Below are positions 35,829 to 43,901 of a stretch of 64,000 bases of DNA, piece after piece. The stretch covers positions 1,054,001-1,118,000 of the forward strand of contig NZ_CP010537.1 in the NCBI RefSeq assembly GCF_000832305.1. The letters are read 5' to 3'. Source of the DNA: Cupriavidus basilensis. GTDB lineage: Bacteria > Pseudomonadota > Gammaproteobacteria > Burkholderiales > Burkholderiaceae. The translations under genes were made by a program, and so were the position numbers. Numbering within the stretch: position 1 is the stretch's first letter; each line of letters opens with the position of its first letter. The notes beneath the pieces were generated by a model. It was not told the DNA's origin, searched no databases, and saw only the letters and a list, made by a program, of their open reading frames with translations.

Positions 35829-36668
35829 CTACTCCTCCAGGAACTGGATCGCGTGCTTCAGGAAGCGCTCGGGATACTGGTACTGCGCGCCATGCCCGGC
35901 ATCGGGGTAGATCAGCAACTGGGCGTTGGGGATGTTCTGGGCCAGGTACCAGGAATTGATCGAGGCGATCATGATGTCGTTGACGCCGTTGAGCACTAGA
36001 GTCGACTGCTGGATCGCGTTCAGGTAGGCATAGGGGTTCTCACCCGGCAGCGGCGCGAAGTACGCCACGTGCGCCTCGGCCTGGGCCTTGGCCACCTCGG
36101 CCGAGCTGGGCGGGTCCTGGTCGACGCGCTGGTGGCGCCGCTCCCAGAACGCCAAGCCCGCTTGCTTGGCGGCCTCCGAGCGGCCGAAGAACAGGTAGAG
36201 GAAGTCTTCCGCGGTCGGCACTGGATTCGGCGCGACCTGCAGCACCTTCGGTTCCATCGTCGGATCACCACCTCGCAGGCCGGTGCCGAGCAGTAGCAGC
36301 TTGCGCACCAGCCCGGGGTGGCGCAGCGCGACCTCCTGCACCTGCATTCCGCCTATCGAGAAGCCGAGCAGATCGACCTGCGACAGGCCCAGCGCCCGGA
36401 TCACCATGGCGATGTCGTCGGCCATGTCCTCGATCCGGTTGCGAGGCGTACCGGTGGACGAGGCAACGCCACGACCATTGAACAGGATGACCTCGCGGCC
36501 CTCGGCCAAGCCATCGGTCAGCAGAGGATCCCAGTGGTCCAGGCCGCCTCGGAAATGCTGCACGAAGAACAGTGGGACGCCGGAGGGCTTGCCCCAGCGG
36601 CGGTAGGCGAAGCGGTCGCCGTGCACTTCGATGAAGCGGGTGGGTGCAGTCAGGTGAGTGTCGCTCAT
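35829..36668 (-). CDS. Alpha/beta hydrolase
   Basis: This 279-residue alpha/beta hydrolase has the elbow GFSIGGMQVQ and His in AGHGAQYQ. It is paralogous to the hydrolase at 32720-33583. Its oxyanion region reads VQHFRGG. It is the first gene of the minus-strand cluster and divergent from the TetR gene, with an imperfect palindrome between them. Confidence 0.85.
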   Translation of the reverse strand: MSDTHLTAPTRFIEVHGDRFAYRRWGKPSGVPLFFVQHFRGGLDHWDPLLTDGLAEGREVILFNGRGVASSTGTPRNRIEDMADDIAMVIRALGLSQVDLLGFSIGGMQVQEVALRHPGLVRKLLLLGTGLRGGDPTMEPKVLQVAPNPVPTAEDFLYLFFGRSEAAKQAGLAFWERRHQRVDQDPPSSAEVAKAQAEAHVAYFAPLPGENPYAYLNAIQQSTLVLNGVNDIMIASINSWYLAQNIPNAQLLIYPDAGHGAQYQYPERFLKHAIQFLEE

Positions 36669-36733
36669 TGCCTAAGTCCTTGGAAAAAGACGAGCTACTA
36701 TGATGATGACCGTAATCTAAAATGTCAATAGCT

Positions 36734-36753
36734 TTGATGATGGTCAACATCAA
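36734..36753. promoter_or_regulatory. Palindrome in the hydrolase/tetR divergent promoter
   Basis: A 20-bp element has 6-bp outer arms TTGATG / CATCAA, and 8 of 10 positions are symmetric. It lies 66 bp from the hydrolase start and 49 bp from the TetR start. This is a plausible operator for the adjacent TetR protein. Confidence 0.5.
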
Positions 36754-36801
36754 TGTATATTGAAGCTTTATTTCTTGGCTTACAGAAAGAGGCTCACGGG
36801 C

Positions 36802-37383
36802 ATGAAAGTCACCAAAGCACAGGCACAGGAGAACCGGGCGCGCATTGTTGAGACAGCGTCCACGTTATTCCGTGAGCGCGGCTATGACGGCGTGGGTGTG
36901 GCAGAGCTCATGGCGGCCGCCGGCTTCACCCATGGCGGGTTCTACAAGCACTTCCGCTCCAAAGCCGACCTGATGGCCGAGGCGGCCGCCTGCGGGATCT
37001 CACAAACCGAGGCGCGGACCGGGGGAGTGGACATCCCGGAGTTCATCCATCGCTACGTTTCCCGGGAGCACCGCGACGCCCGTGGCAGCGGCTGCACGAT
37101 AGCGGCCCTTTGCGGCGATGCGGCGCGTCAACCAGAAGCCATCAAGGCCACGTTTGCGGCTGGAATCGAAAGCCTGCTGACTACCCTTGAACGCGATGGC
37201 GTGACGTTGGGTACGCTGGATCAGCGCGAGGCGCGCGCAAAGATGATCGACATGCTTGCCCATTCGGTCGGCGCAATCGTGCTGTCGCGAGCCTGTCCGG
37301 ATGACTCCCCGCTGGCCGACGAGATTCTGGAAGTTTGCCGCTCGGAAATTCTCGCGCCATTGTCGACGTCGGTGGGCAACTAG
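36802..37383 (+). CDS. TetR-family transcriptional regulator (NemR-like subgroup)
   Basis: This 193-residue TetR regulator has an HTH at about residues 10-55 (FTHGGFYKHFRSKADL). The ligand domain has cysteines in GSGCTIAALCGD, the region in which NemR-type proteins carry a reactive cysteine. ATG 36802 is preferred over 36760, since the latter's first codons have no homology. It is divergent from the hydrolase-OYE cluster. An electrophile-responsive repressor is the likely role. The stop is TAG, and another TetR-like frame continues two codons later. Confidence 0.88.
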   Translation: MKVTKAQAQENRARIVETASTLFRERGYDGVGVAELMAAAGFTHGGFYKHFRSKADLMAEAAACGISQTEARTGGVDIPEFIHRYVSREHRDARGSGCTIAALCGDAARQPEAIKATFAAGIESLLTTLERDGVTLGTLDQREARAKMIDMLAHSVGAIVLSRACPDDSPLADEILEVCRSEILAPLSTSVGN

Positions 37384-37926
37384 CAAGCCGTGTCGAAGAG
37401 CCGCATCTACCAGCACTTCGAATCCCGCAGCGCGCTACCCGCAGAGACCGTCCTTGCTTTTGCTGAGGCCCTCTCGGCCGACGCGATAAAGGCTGCCGCG
37501 CAAGCGCCAAAAGGCTTACGCTGGCTAGTACGCATGCTGGACGTCTGGCTCGGCGACTATGTATTGCGCGGTGGTTGCCTCATCCTGCGCGCCGGCAGCG
37601 AATCGGCTGGGCGAGCAGAGAGCGCTGTCAGTCTTAGCGTGGCACAGGCGGTAACCACCTGGCGTGGCCTGTTGGCTTCGCAGCTAAAGGACGCCGCGCA
37701 TATAGGGGAAATCACCCCGAGTGTTGATGTTCGACACCTCGTGTTCGAGGTTTTCCGCTTTGCTCTGGGTGTTCAGCATGACCACCTGTTCCTGGGTTAT
37801 TCGGTGGAATTCCGGCATTCGGTTCTGAAGGGAATCTTCGGCCGTCATGGCATTGAGGTACCGGTAGCGGCGAGCCGCCGCGTCTTACCATCCGGCGCGC
37901 TCAGGCACGCTTGGACGACCTACTGA
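37384..37926 (+). pseudogene. TetR-family regulator lacking most of its DNA-binding domain
   Basis: The frame directly after the TAG of the preceding TetR gene, and in the same phase, reads QA then SKSRIYQHFESRSAL. That is the end of a TetR recognition helix followed by a complete ligand-binding domain (about 160 residues, WLGDYVLRGGCLI, VFEVFRFALGV). The first 30 or so residues of the HTH are missing. GTG 37390 could start it, but no good ribosome-binding site is seen. It is probably a remnant; a DNA-binding-defective ligand binder is conceivable. Confidence 0.65.
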
Positions 37927-38006
37927 GGCATCCTGACGAAGCCGGCTTGCCTCAGCAATTCTCTTGGAAACAGCGGAAGTGGATCGGGGGGGGGCGTGCA
38001 AGGGAA

Positions 38007-38963
38007 TCAGGTGTTTCCCACAAGCCGGAGCTCTCCCGATTCCCCCGCCAGCAGAGCGCGGTTTTCCTCGGCGGCCGCGCGTAGGTACTCCCACAATACC
38101 GTGATGCGGCGCAGCTTGCGCAGGTCCTCGCGGCAATACAGCCAGAAGCAGCGGGTTACCACTACCTCATCGGGCAGCACCGGTACCAGCGCCGGCTGCT
38201 GCGCGGCGATGAAGCAGGGCAGGATGGCCAGCCCGCCGCCCTGCAGCGCGGCGAAATACTGCGCGATCACACTGGTGGTACGAAGCCCGGCCGTGGCGCC
38301 TGGCACGGTGCGCTCCAGGTAGAGCAGTTCGCTGCTGAACGCCAGGTCGTCCACGTAGCTGATGAAGGCGTGATCGGGCAGGTCGGCCTTGCTGGCAATG
38401 GGCGAGTGGCTTGCCAAGTATTCGCGGGAGGCATAGAGCCCGAGCCGGTAGTCGCACAGCTTGGTGCAGACATAGGGACCGCGCTCGGGCCGCTCGAGGG
38501 CGATGGCCAGGTCGGCCTCGCGTTTGGTCAGGCTGACGAAATGCGGCACCGGCAGCAGGTCCACCGTGACATGTGGATGCGCGGCGCGGAAGCGGGTCAG
38601 CTGTGGCGCCAGGAAAAAGCAGCCGAAGCCTTCCGTCGAGGCGATCCGGACATGACCCGAAAGAGCCTGCCCGGTGTTGGCCACCTGGTCGCAGGCGGAT
38701 TGCACGGTGCTCTCCATGGCGTCGGCATAGGCCACCAGCTGCTGCCCTTCCGCGGTAAGCGTGAAACCGCCGGAACGGGACTTGTCGAACAGCAGCGTGC
38801 CCATCGCGTCTTCCAGCACGCGGATGCGGCGCGCCACGGTAGTGTAGTCAACGCCTAGCCGCTTGGCGGCGCCGCTGGCGCGCTGGGTGCGCGCTACCTC
38901 CAGGAAAAAACGCAGGTCGTCCCAGTTGAGCTTGCCCGGGACCAGGTCAGGATGAATTGGCAT
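38007..38963 (-). CDS. LysR-family transcriptional regulator
   Basis: This 318-residue LysR regulator has a winged HTH at about residues 14-72 (TQRASGAAKRLGVDYTTVARRIRVLE) and a periplasmic-binding-protein-like effector domain. It is divergent from the MFS gene at 39125, and a LysR-box-like element lies between them. It probably activates the transporter and the two dehydrogenases downstream. Confidence 0.9.
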   Translation of the reverse strand: MPIHPDLVPGKLNWDDLRFFLEVARTQRASGAAKRLGVDYTTVARRIRVLEDAMGTLLFDKSRSGGFTLTAEGQQLVAYADAMESTVQSACDQVANTGQALSGHVRIASTEGFGCFFLAPQLTRFRAAHPHVTVDLLPVPHFVSLTKREADLAIALERPERGPYVCTKLCDYRLGLYASREYLASHSPIASKADLPDHAFISYVDDLAFSSELLYLERTVPGATAGLRTTSVIAQYFAALQGGGLAILPCFIAAQQPALVPVLPDEVVVTRCFWLYCREDLRKLRRITVLWEYLRAAAEENRALLAGESGELRLVGNT

Positions 38964-39009
38964 GAGAAGGATTGTGGTATCGCAGCACCAGCATCGACAA
39001 CTGGTTCAG

Positions 39010-39025
39010 ATGTGCATTTTTACAT
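39010..39025. promoter_or_regulatory. Possible LysR-type box
   Basis: ATGT-N8-ACAT is a short dyad in an A/T-rich patch, lying 47 bp from the LysR start and 100 bp from the MFS start. It fits the T-N11-A LysR-box pattern, but the arms are only 4 bp and chance is possible. Confidence 0.35.
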
Positions 39026-39124
39026 ATCGAACCTGTTTATTTGTGACTACATCATGATTGTTTGCATAACTATACTCGCCGAGACTTGCACGCCGACAGG
39101 CTGCAGGAGAACAACGGAGACACG

Positions 39125-40438
39125 ATGCAAACACCATCCACACTCGACGACGGCGCAGCTGTCACCACCCCGACACGCACCACCAGGCACTATCTGCTTG
39201 CCGGCTGGGCCAGCATGGCGGGTACCACCATCGAGTGGTATGACTTCTTCCTTTACGGCACGGCTGCTGCGCTGGTCTTTAACCGCATTTTCTTTCCTTC
39301 GCTGGACCCCACCGTCGGCACGCTGGCCGCCTTCGGCACCTTTGCGGTAGGCTTCATTGGACGGCCATTGGGCGGTATCGTGTTCGGTCACTTCGGCGAT
39401 CGAATCGGCCGCAAGTCCATGCTGATGGCTACCCTGTTGCTGATGGGCGTCCCCAGCATGATCATCGGGATGATCCCTTCGTATGACAGCATCGGCTACT
39501 GGTCCACCGCGCTGCTGGTGGCCATGCGGTTCCTGCAAGGCATGGCGGTGGGCGGTGAATGGGGCGGCGCGGTGCTAATGGCGGTGGAGCATGCGCCCAA
39601 GGGACGTAAAGGTCTTTTTGGCAGCTTGCCGCAGACTGGCGTGGGGCTTGGCCTGATCCTGTCCTCGCTGGCGATGACTTCCGTGGCGGCCATGGCCGAG
39701 GCCGACATGCTCTCCTGGGGCTGGCGCATTCCCTTCCTGGCCAGCATCGCGCTTGTCGGGCTGGGCGGGTTCATCCGCCTGAAGGTGCCGGAGTCGCCAG
39801 ACTTCCAGAAGATGAAGACCCAGGGCAAGGCGGTGAAGGCCCCCGTGCTGGCAGCTATCCGCAATCATCCGCGCGCGATGCTAACCATCATCGGTGCGCG
39901 CGCTGCTGAGAATACCTGGTTCTACATGGTAGTGACCTTCTCGCTGGCCTATGCGGCGAACCATCTGCATCTCCCCAAAGCCGACGTGCTGCATGCCATC
40001 ACGGCAGGCGCGGTTCTGTCTCTGGTGACGATGCCGCTGTGTGGACACCTGAGCGACCGGATTGGCCAGCGGCGCATGTTCGCCATCGGCCTGGTGCTGA
40101 TGTGCTTGTTCGCCGCCCCTTTCTTCGCCATGCTCGGCACGCGCGAGCCGACAGCGGTGTGGTGGGCTATGGTGCTGGGCCTGGGCGTGGTGTTCCCGAT
40201 CCTATATGCCCCGCAATCGCTGTTGTTCGCGACACAGTTCCCGGCGGAGATCCGCTACAGCGGTATCTCGCTGTCGGTGCAGCTGGCCGGCATTCTCGGC
40301 GGCGGCTTCGCGCCGATGATCGCGACCTCCCTGCTGGCGGCCGGCGGCGGCGATCCACACTATGTGATCTATTACCTGGTCGGACTCGGCACCTTTGCCA
40401 TCCTCTGCACGCTCCTGATGCGCAGCCCTCGCGCCTGA
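39125..40438 (+). CDS. MFS transporter, metabolite:H+ symporter family
   Basis: This 437-residue MHS-family carrier has the typical opening GTTIEWYDFFLYGTAAAL, GRPLGGIVFGHFGDRIGRK after helix 2, and GVGLGLILSS. Twelve helices are predicted. Relatives import shikimate, alpha-ketoglutarate, proline/betaine or aromatic acids. GGAG lies seven bases before the ATG. It is followed by mmsA/mmsB-type genes and is probably under the divergent LysR. This suggests uptake of a branched or beta-amino/hydroxy acid. Confidence 0.9.
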   Translation: MQTPSTLDDGAAVTTPTRTTRHYLLAGWASMAGTTIEWYDFFLYGTAAALVFNRIFFPSLDPTVGTLAAFGTFAVGFIGRPLGGIVFGHFGDRIGRKSMLMATLLLMGVPSMIIGMIPSYDSIGYWSTALLVAMRFLQGMAVGGEWGGAVLMAVEHAPKGRKGLFGSLPQTGVGLGLILSSLAMTSVAAMAEADMLSWGWRIPFLASIALVGLGGFIRLKVPESPDFQKMKTQGKAVKAPVLAAIRNHPRAMLTIIGARAAENTWFYMVVTFSLAYAANHLHLPKADVLHAITAGAVLSLVTMPLCGHLSDRIGQRRMFAIGLVLMCLFAAPFFAMLGTREPTAVWWAMVLGLGVVFPILYAPQSLLFATQFPAEIRYSGISLSVQLAGILGGGFAPMIATSLLAAGGGDPHYVIYYLVGLGTFAILCTLLMRSPRA

Positions 40439-40541
40439 CATCCAGCCTTTTCAATCCCGTTGTCCAATTGCCTGATGTCGGCGCAGTGATGCGCCGGCTG
40501 GCAATCCCTTATTCCCAAATTCCCAGTCACGGAGACTACTC

Positions 40542-42065
40542 ATGAATTCCGCTGTACCTCACGCCACCCTCCAACTGCCCACCGCAAAACTCCTGATCGA
40601 CGGCAAGTTCGTCGAATCCGATAGCAATCAGTGGGGCAACGTCGTCAACCCGGCCACGCAACAAGTCATCGGCCGCGTCCCCTTTGCCACGGTGGAAGAA
40701 GTCGATGCCGCCATTGCCTCGGCCCAGCGCGCCTTCCTGGCCTGGCGCAACACCCCGCTTGGCGCGCGCCTGCGCGTCATGCTGAAGTTCCAGGACCTGG
40801 TGCGCCGCAATATGGAGCGCATTGCCCGCACGCTCACAGCCGAGCAGGGCAAGACCTTGCCCGATGCACAGGGCGACATATTTCGTGGCCTGGAGGTCGT
40901 GGAGCATGCCTGCTCTGTCGGCACACTGCAAATGGGCGAGTTCGCCGAGAACGTGGCAGGCGGCGTCGATACCTACACGCTGCGCCAGCCGATCGGGGTG
41001 TGCGCTGGCATCACGCCGTTCAACTTTCCCGGAATGATCCCGTTGTGGATGTTCCCGATGGCGATCGTGTGCGGCAACACCTTCGTGCTCAAGCCGTCGG
41101 AACAGGATCCGCTCTCGACAATGGAACTGGTGGAGCTGGCCATGGAAGCCGGCGTGCCGCCCGGAGTGCTGAACGTGGTGCACGGTGGCAAGACCGTCGT
41201 GGACATGCTGTGCACCCATCCCGACGTGAAGGCGATCTCTTTTGTCGGGTCGACCCATGTTGGCACGCATGTCTACAACCTGGGCAGCAAGCACGGCAAG
41301 CGCGTGCAGTCGATGATGGGCGCCAAGAACCACGCCGTTGTGCTGCCCGACGCGAATCGTCAGCAGACCCTGAACGCACTGGTGGGTGCAGGCTTCGGCG
41401 CCGCGGGCCAGCGCTGCATGGCCACATCCGTGGTGGTGCTGGTGGGCCAGTCGCGCGATTGGCTCCCCGAACTGGTCGCAAAGGCGAAGCTGCTCAAGGT
41501 CAACGCCGGGCATGAACCAGGCACTGATGTTGGCCCGGTAATGTCGAAGGCAGCCCATGCGCGCATCACCGGGCTGATCGAGGAGGGCGTACAGGCCGGC
41601 GCCGCGCTGTTGCTCGATGGCCGCAATGTGAAGGTGCCCGGCTACGAGAACGGCAATTTCGTTGGCCCCACCATCTTTTCGGGTGTGAGCCCCGACATGT
41701 CGATCTACACGCAGGAGATATTCGGGCCGGTGGTAGTAGTGCTGGAGGTCGACACGCTGGACGAGGCCATTGCCCTGGTCAACCGCAACCCGATGGGCAA
41801 CGGCGTGGGCCTGTTTACGCAGAGCGGGGCCGCAGCGCGAAAGTTCCAGAGCGAGATCGACGTCGGCCAGGTCGGTATCAACATTCCCATTCCGGTGCCC
41901 GTGCCCTACTTCAGCTTCACTGGCTCTCGCGGCTCCAAGCTTGGCGACCTGGGCCCGTACGGCAAGCAAGTTGTTCAGTTCTACACGCAGACCAAGACCG
42001 TCACTGCACGCTGGTTCGATGACACGCCGGCCGAAGGCGTGAACACCACCATCGCGCTGCGCTGA
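40542..42065 (+). CDS. mmsA: CoA-acylating methylmalonate-semialdehyde dehydrogenase
   Basis: This 507-residue aldehyde dehydrogenase is of the MmsA/IolA type. The catalytic Cys292 lies in GAAGQRCMA, the motif that separates CoA-acylating MmsA from other ALDHs. [11 protein letters not shown] is also typical. It converts methylmalonate semialdehyde (or malonate semialdehyde) to propionyl-CoA (or acetyl-CoA) with NAD and CoA, in valine, beta-alanine or inositol breakdown. The mmsB-type gene follows 17 bp later. Confidence 0.92.
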   Translation: MNSAVPHATLQLPTAKLLIDGKFVESDSNQWGNVVNPATQQVIGRVPFATVEEVDAAIASAQRAFLAWRNTPLGARLRVMLKFQDLVRRNMERIARTLTAEQGKTLPDAQGDIFRGLEVVEHACSVGTLQMGEFAENVAGGVDTYTLRQPIGVCAGITPFNFPGMIPLWMFPMAIVCGNTFVLKPSEQDPLSTMELVELAMEAGVPPGVLNVVHGGKTVVDMLCTHPDVKAISFVGSTHVGTHVYNLGSKHGKRVQSMMGAKNHAVVLPDANRQQTLNALVGAGFGAAGQRCMATSVVVLVGQSRDWLPELVAKAKLLKVNAGHEPGTDVGPVMSKAAHARITGLIEEGVQAGAALLLDGRNVKVPGYENGNFVGPTIFSGVSPDMSIYTQEIFGPVVVVLEVDTLDEAIALVNRNPMGNGVGLFTQSGAAARKFQSEIDVGQVGINIPIPVPVPYFSFTGSRGSKLGDLGPYGKQVVQFYTQTKTVTARWFDDTPAEGVNTTIALR

Positions 42066-42082
42066 TAGGAGAGCACCTCATC

Positions 42083-42979
42083 ATGGAAATTGCATTCATC
42101 GGTCTCGGCAACATGGGCGCCCCCATGGCTGCCAACCTGCTCAAGGCAGGACATGCGCTGACGGTGTTCGACCTCGATGCCAACGCCGTGGCCGCCGCCT
42201 TGCTGGCGGGGGCGACCTCGGCTGGGTCGCCGCGTGAGGCGGCAGCCCGGGCAGACCTCGTCATTACGATGCTACCGGCCGCGGCGCATGTCAGGCAGGT
42301 CTACCTTGGCGAGGACGGTGTGCTGGCTGGCGCACGACCCGGCGTACCAATGGTCGACTGCAGCACAATCGACCCGGCGACCGTGCGCACAGTTGCCGAA
42401 GCCGCCGCAAGCCAGGACAGCCCGTTTGCCGACGCGCCGGTATCCGGCGGCACTGGCGGCGCCCAGGCCGGCACGCTCACCTTCATGGTGGGCGCGGACC
42501 AGCCGCTGTTCGAGCGCATCCGCCCTGTGTTGCTCGCCATGGGCAGGAACGTCGTGCCTTGCGGCGCGCCCGGTACCGGGCAGGTCGCCAAGATTTGCAA
42601 CAACCTCCTGCTAGGCATCTCCATGATGGGCGTCTCCGAGGCCATGGCGCTTGGGGCGGCGCTGGGTATCGATCCCGCCGTGCTAGCCGGCATCATCAAC
42701 ACCTCGACTGGCCGCTGCTGGAGCTCCGATAGCTACAACCCGTATCCGGGCGTGCAGCCCGCGGCCCCGGCCGCGCGGGGCTATGTGGGCGGTTTTGCCG
42801 CTGACCTGATGCTGAAGGACCTGGGCCTGGCCACCGATGCGGCGCGTCAGGCCCACCAGCCGCTGTGGATGGGTGCCCTGGCTCAACAGCTCTACCAGTC
42901 CATGAGCCAGCAGGGCATGGGTCGGCTCGACTTCTCGGCCTGCCTCAAGCTGTACGAGAAACAGGATCCTTCTGCCTGA
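42083..42979 (+). CDS. mmsB: 3-hydroxyisobutyrate dehydrogenase
   Basis: This 298-residue beta-hydroxyacid dehydrogenase has the NAD motif GLGNMGAPMAANL at 7-19, DAPVSGGTGGAQAGTL, and the catalytic Lys170 in GQVAKICNN. Its WSSDSYNP segment is the signature of hydroxyisobutyrate dehydrogenases. It oxidises 3-hydroxyisobutyrate to methylmalonate semialdehyde, the substrate of the preceding gene. The last residues lead directly into a disrupted region with an IS remnant. Confidence 0.92.
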   Translation: MEIAFIGLGNMGAPMAANLLKAGHALTVFDLDANAVAAALLAGATSAGSPREAAARADLVITMLPAAAHVRQVYLGEDGVLAGARPGVPMVDCSTIDPATVRTVAEAAASQDSPFADAPVSGGTGGAQAGTLTFMVGADQPLFERIRPVLLAMGRNVVPCGAPGTGQVAKICNNLLLGISMMGVSEAMALGAALGIDPAVLAGIINTSTGRCWSSDSYNPYPGVQPAAPAARGYVGGFAADLMLKDLGLATDAARQAHQPLWMGALAQQLYQSMSQQGMGRLDFSACLKLYEKQDPSA

Positions 42980-43094
42980 ACGACGAGCAAAGGCCGATCG
43001 TCGTCCCCGATGACCAGCCGCGGTCCGCTGCACAACACGCGGGCCGCCTCCGAAGACCCATGCTGTCACTGCCCCGACCCGAAAACCATAACTC

Positions 43095-43390
43095 CTACAC
43101 GTTCCGCGTGCCGTCCACGCTGAAGTGCTCGCTCGACAGCCAGTCCTTGTTCTGCGCAATGGCCAGCACTTCGTTGAAGAACTCGATCACCGCGTCGTGC
43201 CGGATCAGCCGTTCGCGGTTCTTGCTGAACACGGTGGGCACCCAGACCGTATCGTCCATCGACAGACCGATGAACCGGCGGAACAGCAAGTTGTACTGCC
43301 CCTGTTCCCCATCCGTTGGCGTTCGGAACGAAGACTGTAGAGCACCTGCAGCAGCATCACCCGCAGCAGCTTCTCGGTTTCACAGATGAA
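43095..43390 (-). pseudogene. IS5-family transposase, frameshifted N-terminal remnant
   Basis: Reading on the minus strand, one frame gives TEKLLRVMLLQVLYSLRSER and the next gives LLFRRFIGLSMDDTVWVPTVF and LSSEHFSVDGT. These are consecutive blocks of the N-terminal half of IS5-family transposases. One frameshift near 43290-43300 separates them, and both ends are missing. No terminal repeats were found. This shows past IS activity between the mms genes and pyc. Confidence 0.78.
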
Positions 43391-43901
43391 ATATTGAATT
43401 TCAATTATGAAATTCATTGAGCTGAGGCACGTGACAATCTCTCGCTAAATCAATCGGATACACGATTTGGCTGCCACTGGTCCATTTCTTGCGCAAGAAG
43501 ATCGGGCGGGCACGCGTCTGGTTGTGTCCGCAAATTTGCCGTCGCCTGGCTATCGCGTTGCGTGGAAGGGCAGGCGCCCTTGATCTTGACGAGGAAAGCA
43601 CCGCGATGTACTACGGAAGAAATGGAGCCGGCGCGGACAGCCGCGAGCTTGTCGACGATGACGGCAAGCCACGCGCTGGCCAGAAGCGAGGCGAGCGTTG
43701 CGATAGCAATGAGCAGTCGCCATGGCGAGCAAACTGGGCCTGGGAAGCGACGACCGGGCACTACGACTGGATGGACTCGCACACCCCGTTTGCTCACTAC
43801 GACTAGCGGCCAGGCGAAGCCTCAAGCCATATCCTGCCCTCCGATCACTTGACCACGCCGTACCGTTGTGCCCGGCTGGTTCATTTCCTTGCGCGCCCCC
43901 T
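43391..43901. other. Region upstream of pyruvate carboxylase without a supported gene
   Basis: ORFs on both strands overlap here, but none resembles a known protein. One minus-strand frame (43450-43797) has a hydrophobic stretch only. The pyc promoter must lie here; I see no clear consensus boxes. Confidence 0.4.

Noticed and set aside
40536..41969. 477-codon minus-strand ORF
   Set aside because: It lies opposite mmsA, whose motifs and catalytic cysteine are intact; the antisense frame has no recognisable domain.
43450..43797. 115-codon minus-strand ORF upstream of pyc
   Set aside because: It has one hydrophobic stretch, but no start signal and no family resemblance; probably a chance frame.
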